The notes under the pieces: generated by a model
Database searches by the model: none
Told to the model about the DNA's origin: nothing
Seen by the model: only the letters and a program-made list of their open reading frames with translations
Program-made: the position numbers and the translations under genes
Shown here: in pieces, positions 1 to 9,415 of the stretch
How positions within the stretch are numbered: the stretch's first letter is position 1
How the letters are laid out: each line of letters opens with the position of its first letter
Assembly: GCF_019195455.1 (NCBI RefSeq)
Contig: NZ_JAIMBW010000001.1
Span: forward strand, 620,001-684,000
Direction: 5' to 3'
Length of the DNA stretch: 64,000 nt
DNA from: Gymnodinialimonas phycosphaerae
GTDB taxonomy: Bacteria > Pseudomonadota > Alphaproteobacteria > Rhodobacterales > Rhodobacteraceae

Positions 1-1571
1 GCAGCTACCAGGACAGCAACGGCGACGGAATCGGGGATCTCAACGGGATCACCTCGCGTTTGTCGCACATCCAGTCCCTTGGGGTGGATGCCATCTGGAT
101 CAGCCCGTTCTTCACCTCTCCGATGAAGGATTTCGGCTACGACGTCAGCGATTATTGCGATGTGGACCCGATGTTCGGCTCGCTCAGCGATTTCGACGTT
201 TTGATCGAGACGGCCCACGCCTTGGGCCTGAAGGTGATGATCGACCTCGTGCTGTCGCATACGTCGGACCAGCACCCCTGGTTCGCCGAAAGCCGCGAGG
301 ATCGCGACAACCCCCGCGCCGATTGGTACGTCTGGTCGGACCCGAAAGAGGATGGCACGCCCCCCAACAACTGGTTGTCGATCTTCGGCGGATCGGCCTG
401 GCATTGGGACGCCCGGCGCGAGCAGTATTACCTGCACAACTTCCTCGTCTCCCAGCCCGACCTGAATTTCCATTGCGCAGAGGTGCAGGACGCGCTTCTG
501 GACGTGGTGCGGTTCTGGCTGGATCGCGGCGTGGATGGCTTCCGGCTCGATACGATCAACTTCTACTTCCACGATGACGAGTTGCGCTCCAACCCCGCGC
601 TACCGAAGGAAAAGCGCGACGACACGATTGCGCCCTCGGTGAACCCCTACAACCACCAGCTGCACCTCTATTCCAAGAACCAGCCCGAGAACCTCGACTT
701 CCTCAAGCGCTTCCGCGCGGTGCTGGATGAATACCCCGCCGCCACGGCCGTGGGCGAGGTCGGGGATGCGCAGTTCGGGCTGGAGATCATGGGCCAGTAC
801 ACGGCGGGCGATGACATGGTCCACATGTGCTATTCGTTCGAATTCCTGGCGAAAGAGCGCCCGACCGCGGCGCGTTTTGCCGATGTTCTGACGCGCATCG
901 ACAAGGCCGCGCCCGATGGGTGGGCCTGCCTTGCGTTCTCCAACCATGATGTGGTGCGCCATGCCACGCGTTGGGACTTGCCGCCAGCAGCAAGCAGGGC
1001 GTTAACGACGTTAATGATGTGCCTGCGCGGATCGCTGTGCCTCTATCAGGGCGAGGAATTGGGCCTGCACGAGGCCGATGTGCCGTTCGAGGCGCTGCAA
1101 GACCCCTATGGCATCGAGTTCTGGCCCGAGTTCAAGGGCCGCGATGGGTGCCGCACGCCCATGGTGTGGGAACCGTCGAACCAGAACGGCGGCTTTTCCA
1201 ACGGGCAGCCGTGGTTGCCGGTCAGCCACGAACACCTGGCCTATTCCGTCGCCGCGCAAGAGGCTGATCCCGGATCGCTTCTGCACCATTATCGCCGCGC
1301 AATTGCCTTCCGTCACACCCATAAGGCGCTGGTGAAAGGCACCCACGCGGATGTTACGGCCACCGGCGACGTGCTGCATTTCACCCGCACCCAGGGCGAC
1401 GAGACGCTGTTTGTCGCCATCAACCTCTCGGGCGAGCCTGCCGCGCTTGACGCGCCTGCGGGGCACTGGGTGCAAGTCGGACAAGAACTCGGATCGACTG
1501 GCCTTGCGCCGGATGGAAAACTACACCTCGGCCCATGGCAGCCAGCCCTTGCGCTGCGCGTAAATCAATAG
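1..1571 (+). CDS. aglA: Alpha-glucosidase, GH13 family (5' end cut by window)
   Basis: Hydrolyses alpha-glucosides in the cytoplasm, releasing glucose. The reading frame is open from base 3, so the true start lies before the window; the TTG at base 60 is internal. The GH13 motifs appear in order: DLVLSHTS (region I), GFRLD with the nucleophile Asp at bases 549-551 (region II), GEVGD with the acid/base Glu (region III) and FSNHD (region IV). A typical C-terminal beta domain follows. The stop is 12 bases before the ABC ATPase gene, which fits an aglEFGAK-type alpha-glucoside uptake operon. The family is certain; the substrate is inferred from context. Confidence 0.95.
   Translation, partial: SYQDSNGDGIGDLNGITSRLSHIQSLGVDAIWISPFFTSPMKDFGYDVSDYCDVDPMFGSLSDFDVLIETAHALGLKVMIDLVLSHTSDQHPWFAESREDRDNPRADWYVWSDPKEDGTPPNNWLSIFGGSAWHWDARREQYYLHNFLVSQPDLNFHCAEVQDALLDVVRFWLDRGVDGFRLDTINFYFHDDELRSNPALPKEKRDDTIAPSVNPYNHQLHLYSKNQPENLDFLKRFRAVLDEYPAATAVGEVGDAQFGLEIMGQYTAGDDMVHMCYSFEFLAKERPTAARFADVLTRIDKAAPDGWACLAFSNHDVVRHATRWDLPPAASRALTTLMMCLRGSLCLYQGEELGLHEADVPFEALQDPYGIEFWPEFKGRDGCRTPMVWEPSNQNGGFSNGQPWLPVSHEHLAYSVAAQEADPGSLLHHYRRAIAFRHTHKALVKGTHADVTATGDVLHFTRTQGDETLFVAINLSGEPAALDAPAGHWVQVGQELGSTGLAPDGKLHLGPWQPALALRVNQ
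1002..1014. repeat. Palindrome TTAACGACGTTAA (copy 1 of 4)
   Basis: A perfect odd-centred palindrome inside the alpha-glucosidase gene, encoded partly by two TTA leucine codons. Related sites lie at 7563, 18500 and 23889. Function unknown. Confidence 0.4.
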
Positions 1572-1583
1572 GGAGCGACGCAG

Positions 1584-2717
1584 ATGGCAAATCTCAAACT
1601 CACCGATGTCGAAAAGACTTATGGCGGCACCGTTCAGGTGTTGCGCGATATCAACCTGGATATCGAAAAGGGCGAGTTGATCGTGTTCGTCGGCCCCTCT
1701 GGCTGCGGCAAGTCCACGCTTTTGCGCATGATCGCGGGCCTTGAAAAGATCACCGGCGGCGAGCTGCAAATTGACGGCCAGGTCGTCAACGACGTGCCGC
1801 CGTCCGAAAGGGGCATCGCGATGGTGTTCCAGTCCTACGCGCTTTATCCCCACATGACCGTGCGCGACAACATGGCCTTTGCCCTGAAAATCGCGGGCGA
1901 CAGCAAGGAAGAGATCGACCGCAAGGTCAACGCGGCGGCCGAGAAGTTGCAGCTTGAAAACTTCCTCGACCGCCTGCCCAAGGCGCTTTCGGGCGGCCAG
2001 CGCCAGCGTGTCGCCATCGGGCGCTCCATCGTGCGGGACCCGAAGGTCTATCTGTTTGACGAACCGCTCTCCAACCTCGACGCCTCGCTTCGCGTCGCCA
2101 CCCGCATCCAGATCGCGCAACTCAAGGAAGAGATGCCCGAAAGCACGATGATCTACGTCACCCACGACCAGGTGGAAGCGATGACGCTGGCCTCGCGCAT
2201 CGTCGTGCTGGCGGGCGGCGGCGTGGCGCAGGTGGGCAGCCCCCTGCAACTTTATGAACGGCCCAATTCCACTTTCGTGGCCAAGTTCATCGGCTCGCCC
2301 GCGATGAACCTTCTGGGCGGCAAGATCGTCGGCACTGGCGAGGTGACGACGCTGGAAATGAACGAGGGCGGGGGCACGATCACCTCCAACTACCCCTCCA
2401 ATCCCGAGGATATGGGCGCGGTGGTCGAGGTCGGCATCCGCCCCGAGGATATGGTGGAAACCAACGCCGACGATTTCGCCTTCCAGGCCAAGGTGGAGAT
2501 TACCGAGGCGCTTGGTGAAGTCACCCTGCTTTATTTCGAGCGCGCGCACCCGGATCATGAGCCCGTCATCGGCAAGCTTGCAGGCATCCACAAGTCCCTG
2601 CGCGGCACCTCGGTGAAGCTGAACGCCACGCCGGACAAGGTGCATGTGTTCAAGGACGGCGTGTCGCTGCTCTACCGCGACGAAGACGTGTTTTTGCCGG
2701 GTGTGCAGCCGCACTGA
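1584..2717 (+). CDS. aglK: Sugar ABC transporter ATP-binding protein, UgpC/MalK type
   Basis: ATPase subunit that powers uptake of alpha-glucosides through inner-membrane permeases, which are not in the window. The 377 aa contain Walker [10 protein letters not shown] at residues 37-45, the signature LSGGQRQR, Walker B VYLFDEP followed by the D-loop SNLD, and the H-loop THDQ. A C-terminal TOBE-like regulatory region is typical of the MalK/UgpC group. The ATG has a GGGAGCGACG ribosome-binding region. It is the second visible gene of the glucosidase operon. Family call is certain; aglK is inferred from the adjacent alpha-glucosidase. Confidence 0.93.
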   Translation: MANLKLTDVEKTYGGTVQVLRDINLDIEKGELIVFVGPSGCGKSTLLRMIAGLEKITGGELQIDGQVVNDVPPSERGIAMVFQSYALYPHMTVRDNMAFALKIAGDSKEEIDRKVNAAAEKLQLENFLDRLPKALSGGQRQRVAIGRSIVRDPKVYLFDEPLSNLDASLRVATRIQIAQLKEEMPESTMIYVTHDQVEAMTLASRIVVLAGGGVAQVGSPLQLYERPNSTFVAKFIGSPAMNLLGGKIVGTGEVTTLEMNEGGGTITSNYPSNPEDMGAVVEVGIRPEDMVETNADDFAFQAKVEITEALGEVTLLYFERAHPDHEPVIGKLAGIHKSLRGTSVKLNATPDKVHVFKDGVSLLYRDEDVFLPGVQPH

Positions 2718-2809
2718 GGCGGGCAGGGGACTGCACGTGACACAGGACGGTTCAGCCTACTGCGAGACGTATGTTATAGTTCGGGCGGTCCAAATTGCCC
2801 GAGGTCACA

Positions 2810-3175
2810 ATGGGAAATCCGAAATCAGCCCATGAAACCTTCGCGAAGATGTCCTTCGCAAAGGTCTACCCGATGTATCTTGCCAAGGTCGAGAAGAAGG
2901 GCCGTACGCGGGACGAATTGCACCGCGTTATCAACTGGTTGACTGGCTTCGATGACGGGGCGCTGCAACACTACCTCGACGCGGACGCCACCTTCGAGAC
3001 CTTCTTTGACCGCGCGGAAATCAACCCCAACGCCAGTGGCATCACCGGCGTCATCTGCGGCGTTCGCGTCGAAGACATCGATGATCAACTGGTCCAGCGG
3101 GTCCGGTATCTAGACAAATTGGTCGATGAACTGGCGAAGGGACGAAAGATGGAAAAGATCCTGCGCGGGTCGTAG
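2810..3175 (+). CDS. DUF2200 family protein
   Basis: A 121-aa cytoplasmic protein of unknown function. The sequence matches the DUF2200 pattern as I remember it: a [20 protein letters not shown] block, a central W-L-TG-F segment, [13 protein letters not shown] and a C-terminal [19 protein letters not shown]. The ATG at 2810 is preferred over the in-frame TTG at 2795 because the conserved part begins soon after it. It lies between the alpha-glucoside operon and the edd operator and is probably its own unit. Confidence 0.85.
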   Translation: MGNPKSAHETFAKMSFAKVYPMYLAKVEKKGRTRDELHRVINWLTGFDDGALQHYLDADATFETFFDRAEINPNASGITGVICGVRVEDIDDQLVQRVRYLDKLVDELAKGRKMEKILRGS

Positions 3176-3222
3176 TTTTTTCGCCCACGCACGCCGTCGC
3201 GCCCCGTCTGTTCGCCTCTAGA

Positions 3223-3240
3223 CATGTTAGCGCTAACATG
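3223..3240. promoter_or_regulatory. LacI-family operator upstream of edd
   Basis: The sequence CATGTTAGCGCTAACATG is a perfect 18-bp palindrome with the CG centre typical of LacI/GalR operators. It ends 36 bases before the edd start. The 12-bp core GTTAGCGCTAAC recurs exactly upstream of zwf at 20348. The regulator gene is not in the window; an AglR-like sugar repressor is an inference. Confidence 0.85.
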
Positions 3241-3276
3241 ATATGTGCCCGGCAACAGATTCAAGGAAGCAAGCCC

Positions 3277-5094
3277 ATGTCCGCCGCATCTCATGTTGAT
3301 CCCCGTATCGCCGCCATCACCGACCGCATCATCGAGCGGTCCCGCCCCACGCGGGAGCCCTACCTCGACCGCATGCGCAAGTTGGCCGAGGACGGCCCGC
3401 GCCGCGCCCATCTGACCTGCGGCAACCAGGCCCATGCCTATGCCGCAATGGGCGACGACAAGGGGGCTCTGGTGGCGGCGCGTGCGCCCAATATCGGGAT
3501 CGTGACGGCCTACAACGATATGCTCTCCGCCCACCAACCCTTTGAAACCTATCCGCAAAAGATCAAGGACGCCGCGCGCGGGGCAGGGGCCACGGCCCAG
3601 GTCGCCGGCGGCGTGCCGGCCATGTGCGATGGTGTCACGCAAGGCCAGGTCGGCATGGAACTCAGCCTGTTTTCCCGCGACGTGATCGCCATGGCCGCCG
3701 GGGTGGCGCTAAGCCACAACACCTTCGACGCCGCCCTCTACCTCGGCGTTTGTGACAAGATCGTCCCCGGCCTCGTCATCGCGGCGGCCACCTTCGGCTA
3801 TATCCCCGCGCTGTTCGTCCCCGCAGGCCCCATGGTCTCGGGCCTGCCCAACGACGAGAAAGCCCGCGTCCGCAACCAATTCGCCAACGGCGAAGTGGGC
3901 CGCGACAAGCTGATGGAGGCCGAGATGGCCTCCTACCACGGGCCCGGCACCTGCACCTTCTACGGCACCGCGAACTCCAACCAGATGTTGATGGAATTCA
4001 TGGGGTTGCACCTGCCCGGCGCGTCCTTTGTCAATCCCGGCACCCCCCTGCGCGACGCGCTTACCGTGGCCGCAACCGAACGCGCGGCGGCCATTACCGC
4101 GCTTGGCAATGCCTATACGCCCGTGTGCGATATTCTTGACGAGAAAGCCTTCGTGAACGGCCTCGTGGGCCTCATGGCCACGGGCGGCTCCACCAACCTC
4201 GTCATCCACCTCATCGCCATGGCGCGGGCGGCGGGCATCATCCTGGAATGCAGCGATTTCAACGACATATCGGCCGCCACGCCGCTCATGGCGCGGGTCT
4301 ACCCCAACGGGTTGGCCGACGTGAACCATTTCCACGCCGCCGGTGGCCTTGGCTATATGATCGGCCAACTGCTGGACGCGGGCCTGATGCACGACGACGT
4401 GAAGACCGCCGCAGGCGACGGCCTGTCCCTCTACACGCAAGAACCCGCGCTCGACAACGGCGCCTTCCACTACCGCCCCGGCCCCACGACCACCCTCAAC
4501 GACAAGATCCTGCGCCCCGCCGCGGACCCCTTCGCCAAAACCGGCGGCCTGGCAGAGCTTTCAGGCAACCTTGGCATTGGCGTGATGAAAGTCTCGGCCG
4601 TTGATCCCGAGAGGCACTGCATCGAGGCACCCGCCGCCATTTTCCATTCCCAGGAGGCGGTGAAAGAAGCGTTCAAAAACAAGGAACTGGACCGCGACGT
4701 GGTCGTTGTCGTCCGCTTTCAGGGCCCCAAGGCCAACGGCATGCCGGAACTCCACTCGCTGACGCCGCTCCTCTCCATCCTTCAGGGCAGGGGCCATCGC
4801 GTCGCCCTCGTCACTGATGGCCGCATGTCGGGCGCATCCGGCAAAGTCCCCTCCGCGATCCACGTCGCGCCCGAGGCGCTTGACGGCGGCCTTATCGGCA
4901 AGCTGCAAGACGGCGACATGATCCGCGTCGACGCCACCAATGGCACCCTCGATGTCCTCACCGAAGGTGTCGAGGCCCGCCCCCACGCCACCCCCGACCT
5001 GTCGGCCAATTCCCACGGCGTGGGGCGTGAGTTGTTCGAAATCTTCCGCCAAACCGCAGGTCCGGCTACCACTGGCGCGGGCGTTGTGGTTTAA
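3277..5094 (+). CDS. edd: Phosphogluconate dehydratase
   Basis: Converts 6-phosphogluconate to 2-keto-3-deoxy-6-phosphogluconate, the first committed Entner-Doudoroff step. It is an IlvD/Edd-family Fe-S enzyme of 605 aa, the usual size. Visible motifs are [31 protein letters not shown] and the C-terminal [16 protein letters not shown]. The start is the ATG at 3277, with an AAGGA box just upstream; the ATG at 3238 lies within the operator palindrome and is unlikely. eda follows after a 172-base gap. Regulation by the LacI-type operator at 3223 is likely. Confidence 0.97.
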   Translation: MSAASHVDPRIAAITDRIIERSRPTREPYLDRMRKLAEDGPRRAHLTCGNQAHAYAAMGDDKGALVAARAPNIGIVTAYNDMLSAHQPFETYPQKIKDAARGAGATAQVAGGVPAMCDGVTQGQVGMELSLFSRDVIAMAAGVALSHNTFDAALYLGVCDKIVPGLVIAAATFGYIPALFVPAGPMVSGLPNDEKARVRNQFANGEVGRDKLMEAEMASYHGPGTCTFYGTANSNQMLMEFMGLHLPGASFVNPGTPLRDALTVAATERAAAITALGNAYTPVCDILDEKAFVNGLVGLMATGGSTNLVIHLIAMARAAGIILECSDFNDISAATPLMARVYPNGLADVNHFHAAGGLGYMIGQLLDAGLMHDDVKTAAGDGLSLYTQEPALDNGAFHYRPGPTTTLNDKILRPAADPFAKTGGLAELSGNLGIGVMKVSAVDPERHCIEAPAAIFHSQEAVKEAFKNKELDRDVVVVVRFQGPKANGMPELHSLTPLLSILQGRGHRVALVTDGRMSGASGKVPSAIHVAPEALDGGLIGKLQDGDMIRVDATNGTLDVLTEGVEARPHATPDLSANSHGVGRELFEIFRQTAGPATTGAGVVV

Positions 5095-5105
5095 GCCAGC
5101 CGTCC

Positions 5106-5165
5106 CGCCAACCTCCAACCCGCCAACCTCCAACCCGACCTCCTCCAACCCGTCCCCCTCCAATC
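5106..5165. repeat. 15-bp tandem repeat, four units, edd-eda spacer
   Basis: Two identical units CGCCAACCTCCAACC (5106-5120 and 5121-5135) are followed by two degenerate ones (5136-5150, 5151-5165). The array is pyrimidine-rich with few purines and no hairpin. It is likely a slippage-prone minisatellite in the untranslated spacer between edd and eda. Confidence 0.85.
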
Positions 5166-5200
5166 CACCCGCAAGCGCGATCCCCCATTTCCCCGTTCTT

Positions 5201-5220
5201 AAAATATCCCCGCCGGAGGC
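5201..5220 (+). repeat. Intergenic motif with CCCCGCCGGAGGC core (copy 1)
   Basis: AAAATATCCCCGCCGGAGGC lies 46 bases before eda. The core CCCCGCCGGAGGC recurs at 10977-10989, just before cimA. CGCCGGAGGC contains a Shine-Dalgarno-like GGAGG but here it is too far from the start to serve. From memory, similar AT-plus-CCGGAGG strings are common between genes in Roseobacter genomes. Confidence 0.5.
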
Positions 5221-5266
5221 TCCCGTCCTCGCCCCACACACCCCGGCCTGACCCTGAAAGCCTGCC

Positions 5267-5908
5267 ATGACCCCCCAAGCCCAATCCCTCGCCGCCCACC
5301 GCATCGCAGCCCTGGCCCCGATCATCCCTGTCCTCGTCGTCAATGACGTGGCCCATGCCGCACCGCTGGCCACGGCGCTGGTCAAGGGCGGGTTGCCGGC
5401 GCTGGAAGTCACGCTGCGCACCCCTTGCGCGTTGGAGGTCATCACCGAGATGGCGAAGGTCAAAGGCGGCGTTGTGGGCGCGGGCACGCTGCTGACGCCC
5501 CAGGACGTGGAAAACGCCAAGGCCGCAGGCGCCACCTTCGGTGTCTCGCCCGGCGCCACGGCGCATCTGATCGACGCGTGTACCGCCAATGAACTGCCGC
5601 TTCTGCCCGGTGCCGCCACCGCGTCCGAAGTCATGTTCCTGTTCGAGCAAGGCTATGACCTGCTGAAGTTTTTTCCGGCCGAGGCCAATGGCGGTGCGCC
5701 TGCACTCAAGGCCATCGGCGCGCCGATCCCGCAGGTCTCCTTCTGTCCCACCGGCGGCGTGACCATGGCCAATGTGAACAATTACCTGTCGTTGCCCAAC
5801 GTGGTCTGCGCGGGCGGGTCCTGGGTTGCGCCCAAGTCCGCCGTGGAAGCGGGCGATTGGGCCGAGATCGAGCGTTTGGCCCGCGAGGCGGCCGCCCTTC
5901 CGCGATAG
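5267..5908 (+). CDS. eda: KDPG/KHG aldolase
   Basis: Cleaves 2-keto-3-deoxy-6-phosphogluconate to pyruvate and glyceraldehyde 3-phosphate, completing the Entner-Doudoroff pathway. The 213-aa class I aldolase shows EVTLRTPCALEVI, VGAGTLLTPQDV and GVSPGATAHL; the Schiff-base lysine is in LLKFFPAEANGG. It follows edd on the same strand with a repeat-bearing spacer, so expression may partly depend on the edd promoter. The length is normal for the family. Confidence 0.97.
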   Translation: MTPQAQSLAAHRIAALAPIIPVLVVNDVAHAAPLATALVKGGLPALEVTLRTPCALEVITEMAKVKGGVVGAGTLLTPQDVENAKAAGATFGVSPGATAHLIDACTANELPLLPGAATASEVMFLFEQGYDLLKFFPAEANGGAPALKAIGAPIPQVSFCPTGGVTMANVNNYLSLPNVVCAGGSWVAPKSAVEAGDWAEIERLAREAAALPR

Positions 5909-5937
5909 CCGAAAACAGGACGGACGTGGCGGCGATT

Positions 5938-5964
5938 TGCTGATCCGGAAGGGGCCGATCAGCA
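5938..5964. terminator. Possible weak terminator after eda
   Basis: An 8-bp perfect stem TGCTGATC/GATCAGCA encloses an 11-base loop, 30 bases after the eda stop. There is no T-run, so a role as a factor-independent terminator is doubtful. Confidence 0.35.
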
Positions 5965-6111
5965 GGTTCTGGCCGTCGCCGCGCCCTCACGCGGGTGTGA
6001 GGTGAAATCTCGCACGATCCTCGTAGGTGTCAGCAGGAACCAACGCGCGATCAATGCGTTGGAGACCCGGATGCGCTCCGGACCCTGACACGAACAAGAG
6101 GATATCTTATA

Positions 6112-6738
6112 ATGAAATACGCAGTATTCACAGGCACGCTTGCGGTTCTCCTGAGCCCCGTGGCGGCTTTTGCAGGGGGCTACGTGGCCCCGGCAGATCC
6201 GGCGCCCGTCGCCCCTGTCGCCGCGGCCCCTGCACCGGTCGGCTATGATTGGTCCGGCTTCTATGGCGGTATCCAGCTTGAGTATGGCGATGTCGATGCC
6301 AACACCCTTGCCGGTGCGGACGCCGCCGATGGCGATGGTGTGCTTTACGGCGTTTTTGGCGGCTACCGCTACGACCTGGGCAACATTGTCGTGGGTGCGG
6401 AACTGGACCTGAACTGGGCCGATATCGATCTGGACGATCCCGTGGGCACCACGATCGGCTCGCTTGATTCCGTGCACCGTCTGGGCGCAGAGGTTGGCTA
6501 TGATGCCGGCCCGGCGCTGCTTTACGGTACCGTCGGTGTGGCGCAGGCATCCGCCACCGTGGGGGGCGCGGATCTGCAAGACAACGGCTATTTCTTCGGC
6601 GCTGGCGTCGATTATCTCGTCACCGACCAGATCATCCTGGGTGCTGAAGTGCTGCAGCACGAGTTTGAGGATTTCGACAACTCCGGCCTCGACATCTCGG
6701 CCACGACCTTCGGCGTCAGCGCGGCCTTCCGCTTCTGA
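6112..6738 (+). CDS. Outer-membrane beta-barrel protein, porin-family
   Basis: A 208-aa secreted protein. Residues 1-21 form a signal peptide ending AAFAG, followed by a proline/alanine linker and a barrel that starts WSGFYGGIQLEYG and ends with a terminal Phe (AAFRF), as required for outer-membrane assembly. The alternating strands resemble the small OmpA-like/Omp25 barrels of alphaproteobacteria. A paralogue lies 223 bases downstream. Its function is probably envelope structure; no channel specificity can be read. A strong hairpin terminator follows. Confidence 0.85.
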   Translation: MKYAVFTGTLAVLLSPVAAFAGGYVAPADPAPVAPVAAAPAPVGYDWSGFYGGIQLEYGDVDANTLAGADAADGDGVLYGVFGGYRYDLGNIVVGAELDLNWADIDLDDPVGTTIGSLDSVHRLGAEVGYDAGPALLYGTVGVAQASATVGGADLQDNGYFFGAGVDYLVTDQIILGAEVLQHEFEDFDNSGLDISATTFGVSAAFRF

Positions 6739-6749
6739 TCCGGGATTTG

Positions 6750-6786
6750 CAGACAACGATTCCCAGACAATGATTTCAGACAACGG
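6750..6786 (+). repeat. Three direct repeats CAGACAAYGATT
   Basis: CAGACAACGATT (6750), CAGACAATGATT (6764) and a truncated CAGACAACGG (6777) stand in tandem between the barrel gene stop and the terminator stem. This may be a small duplication in the 3' untranslated region. No function is evident. Confidence 0.6.
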
Positions 6787-6819
6787 CCCGCGCCCTTCAC
6801 AGGAGGGGCGCGGGCCTTT
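6785..6819 (+). terminator. Intrinsic terminator after first barrel gene
   Basis: An 11-bp perfect stem GGCCCGCGCCC/GGGCGCGGGCC (6785-6795 with 6806-6816) with a 10-base loop is followed by TTTCC. The T-run is short, but the stem is very strong and well placed after the stop. Confidence 0.75.
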
Positions 6820-6961
6820 CCTGGCGCCCCTGACAACGGGCCGACAATTCGGCAACGGCTGTGGATAACTCCACACGCAGGGCCGTCGCGGCGCTTGTCG
6901 CAGGGATGCCGGTCAGGCTATCAGACAGGAAAAGAAGCTAAAAAAAACCCCTGAGGCACCC

Positions 6962-7552
6962 ATGCGTACTGCGTTGACCCTGATATCGCTATTCGTTGCG
7001 GCCCCTGTCTTCGCAGGCGGTGTGACAGATCCCGCTCGGCCCCCCTTGATGATTGATCCGCCGGTCGAGATGACGTGGACCGGTTTCTATGCGGGCGCCA
7101 ATGTCATCTACGGCCAAGGCACGCCCACCGGACAGCCCGAGATCGACGGCCTGCACTACGGGCTTGTGGCGGGCTACCGCCAGGATCTGGGCGATCTTGT
7201 CATCGGCGTCGAGGTGGAGTGGACCAACGGCGCCATCGAGGCCCCCGGCGTGCCCACGCGGGAGATGAGCAGGCTGTTCAGCGGCGGTCTGGAGGTTGGC
7301 TATGATGCCGGCGTCTTCCTGCCCTATGCCACGGCCGGTGTTTCCACCGCACGCTTCGAAGAGCCGGTCATTCTGCCCAACTTCGACGCCTCGGGCCTTG
7401 GCTATTTCTTTGGCGTCGGCGTTGATTACGCCCTGAACGATGACATCACCCTCGGTGCCGAGATCATCCAGCACCGCTTCACCGACTTTCCGCTGCCCAA
7501 CACGGATATTGACCTGAATACGGTCAGCCTGACGGCAACGTTCAACTTCTAG
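6962..7552 (+). CDS. Outer-membrane beta-barrel protein, paralogue
   Basis: A 196-aa secreted barrel protein paralogous to the preceding one. The signal peptide is MRTALTLISLFVAAPVFAGG; the barrel begins WTGFYAGANVIYG and ends with the terminal Phe of TATFNF. Both proteins share EVGYDAG, GVGVDYAL/GAGVDYLV and a late GAEIIQH/GAEVLQH segment, so they arose by duplication. Its own terminator-separated position suggests an independent promoter, and an A-rich stretch lies just before the start. Confidence 0.83.
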   Translation: MRTALTLISLFVAAPVFAGGVTDPARPPLMIDPPVEMTWTGFYAGANVIYGQGTPTGQPEIDGLHYGLVAGYRQDLGDLVIGVEVEWTNGAIEAPGVPTREMSRLFSGGLEVGYDAGVFLPYATAGVSTARFEEPVILPNFDASGLGYFFGVGVDYALNDDITLGAEIIQHRFTDFPLPNTDIDLNTVSLTATFNF

Positions 7553-7562
7553 GTCCCAATCG

Positions 7563-7575
7563 TTAACGGCGTTAA
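7563..7575. repeat. Palindrome TTAACGGCGTTAA (copy 2 of 4)
   Basis: A perfect odd-centred palindrome at the convergence point of the barrel gene and the aminotransferase gene; it includes the aminotransferase TAA stop (7572-7574). See copies at 1002, 18500 and 23889. Confidence 0.4.
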
Positions 7576-8783
7576 GCTGTCGCCGCGCAGCGTCCGTCCA
7601 TCTGGCGGGCGGCGAAGGCGAACAAACGGTCAAGCGCCGTGGCGAACACCTCATCGGGCAGCGTCAGCGCCACGCGGATATGGCCCGCCGCCGCCACGCC
7701 GAAGCTTTCGCCCGGCATCACCGCCACGCGTTCCTCCTCCAACAACGCCTCGCCGAAGTCGTTTCCGCTCAGGCCCGTGGCGCGGATATCCAGCATCACG
7801 TACATCGCCCCGGACGGGGGAATGGCCCTGATCTGCAAGGAGTTGCTCGCCTGTTGCTGTGCCAGGCGTTCCAGCACCATGTTGCGCCGGCGCAGGAACG
7901 GCGCGGCCACCGCCGCTTCCGCCTCCACCCCCAGCGACAGGGCATAGCACCCGGCGTCCTGGATGAAGCCCGGCACGCCATAGGTCGTGTGGGTGGCCAG
8001 GTTGATCATCTGCGCCACCGCTCCCGCGGGCCCTGCGACCCACCCCAACCGAGACCCCGTCATCGCGTGGCTTTTCGACAGGGACCCCACCGTCAAGGTC
8101 CGCTCGAACATGTCGGGCAGGCTGGCGAAGGGGCGGTGCGTGCCCTCCCAGATCTGGCTGTCGTAGACCTCGTCCGAAATCACCCAAAGGTCCCGCGCCC
8201 CGGCCACCCGCGCGATGCCCTCCAGCGTAGCGTCGGAATAGACCGCGCCGGTGGGGTTGTTGGGCGTGTTGATCAGAAGGCTCTTGGCACCCAGGCTGGC
8301 TGCCATCAGATCCGCCTCACGCGGCTGAAAGCCATCCTCGGGGTGGGTCGCCACGGGCTTTGGCACCGCGCCGACGCCCCGGATCGTGCCGGGGTAGGTG
8401 GCGTAATAGGGATCGATCAGAAGCGCCGTATCGCCGGGGTCGCAGGCCAGGCTGTGGGCTGCGAAAAGGCCGGATTGTCCGCCGGGGGTGATCAGGATGT
8501 TTTCGGGGCCATAGGTCAATTCGCTGAATGATGACAAACGCTTGGCCACGGCGTCGCGCAGGGATCGCGTGCCCGGAACGGCCGCATAGCCGGTGTGTCC
8601 GCCCCGTGCCGAGGCATCCATCGCGTCCAGGATGTCGGGGGCCGTGCGGGTGTCATGCTCGCCGATGGTCAGCTCCAGCACCGGCTCTCCGGCGTCCTTC
8701 AGGGCACGGGCGCGGTAGAACAGCCCCCAGCCATCGTCGCCGCCACCGGTCAGCCCCATGAGGCGGTTGGAATAGGTCGGCAT
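7572..8783 (-). CDS. Class I/II PLP-dependent aminotransferase
   Basis: A 403-aa fold-type I aminotransferase. The substrate-entry region GYAAVPGTRSLRDAVA, the cofactor region NTPNNPTGAVY, ISDEVY and the PLP lysine in SLSKSHAMTGSRLGW are all present in order. It is cytoplasmic and probably moves amino groups between an amino acid and a 2-oxo acid; the amino acid cannot be read from the sequence. The stop is 20 bases from the converging barrel gene. The YjbR-like gene lies upstream on the same strand with an 80-base gap. Confidence 0.9.
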   Translation of the reverse strand: MPTYSNRLMGLTGGGDDGWGLFYRARALKDAGEPVLELTIGEHDTRTAPDILDAMDASARGGHTGYAAVPGTRSLRDAVAKRLSSFSELTYGPENILITPGGQSGLFAAHSLACDPGDTALLIDPYYATYPGTIRGVGAVPKPVATHPEDGFQPREADLMAASLGAKSLLINTPNNPTGAVYSDATLEGIARVAGARDLWVISDEVYDSQIWEGTHRPFASLPDMFERTLTVGSLSKSHAMTGSRLGWVAGPAGAVAQMINLATHTTYGVPGFIQDAGCYALSLGVEAEAAVAAPFLRRRNMVLERLAQQQASNSLQIRAIPPSGAMYVMLDIRATGLSGNDFGEALLEEERVAVMPGESFGVAAAGHIRVALTLPDEVFATALDRLFAFAARQMDGRCAATA

Positions 8784-8862
8784 GGGCGGCGCTCCGGGAT
8801 CGAGGGGTGTGGTGGCGCGAAGGTGCGTGCACCGGCGCGCGGGCGCAACCCCCTACGGCCCC

Positions 8863-9189
8863 CTACGGCGCGCCCGCGTTGCGGTCACTCAGCACCAATC
8901 GGTAGCTCCGGCCGATCCAGTCGCGCAGCTCGGTCGGCGGGGTGTTCCACGGAAACAGAACCCAGCCCGTGCCCTTCAGGTACGCAGAGGTCACAGCGCG
9001 CTTTTGTCCCACCAGCATTTGCGCCATCAGGTCGCTGCCAATGCGCAGGGACAGGCCCTCGCCGCCGGTTGTGTAGGCGGCGAACATATGGCCATGCACG
9101 GTCCAGATCACCATGCCCTCGCCGAAGGGCGTCGTACGGGCGGTGCCCAACAGGCCTTTGGCGTATATGTCGACGAAGAGCTCCTGCAT
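8863..9189 (-). CDS. YjbR/MmcQ-like small protein
   Basis: A 108-aa protein that looks like a CyaY/YjbR-type alpha-beta sandwich: a start region GEGMVIWTVHGHMFAAYTTG followed by LSLRIGSD and a C-terminal PTELRDWIGRSYRLV. In the family these are single-domain proteins of unknown function, sometimes suggested to bind DNA. It may be cotranscribed with the aminotransferase. The 80-base spacer before that gene holds a GC-rich inverted repeat and a direct repeat of CCCCTACGG. The family call is from pattern only. Confidence 0.6.
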   Translation of the reverse strand: MQELFVDIYAKGLLGTARTTPFGEGMVIWTVHGHMFAAYTTGGEGLSLRIGSDLMAQMLVGQKRAVTSAYLKGTGWVLFPWNTPPTELRDWIGRSYRLVLSDRNAGAP

Positions 9190-9415
9190 GGTCGCAAGAT
9201 AGTGGCGCGTTGAAATTATTGCAGGTGCAAGTACCTGCGGCTTGTTATCGCAGATACAAATGTGCTAGCCCGTGCCCCATGTTTTACACATTGCCCTGTA
9301 CGACGATCTGTATTCCCCGCTAATTCAAGCGGTCCGGGCACGTGTGGTTTTAATGGTTCTTCCTATCTGCTAGCCCGGTCGCGCGCCCTTTTTCCGCCTG
9401 CCGAAAGCTTGCCCC

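Noticed and set aside
1002..1014. TTAACGACGTTAA as a CtrA site
   Set aside because: CtrA needs TTAA-N7-TTAA; here the spacing is N5. Only the site at 42546 fits CtrA.
3238..3276. Earlier ATG for edd at 3238
   Set aside because: It is part of the operator palindrome and lacks a ribosome-binding site. The start at 3277 has AAGGA and a family-like N-terminus.
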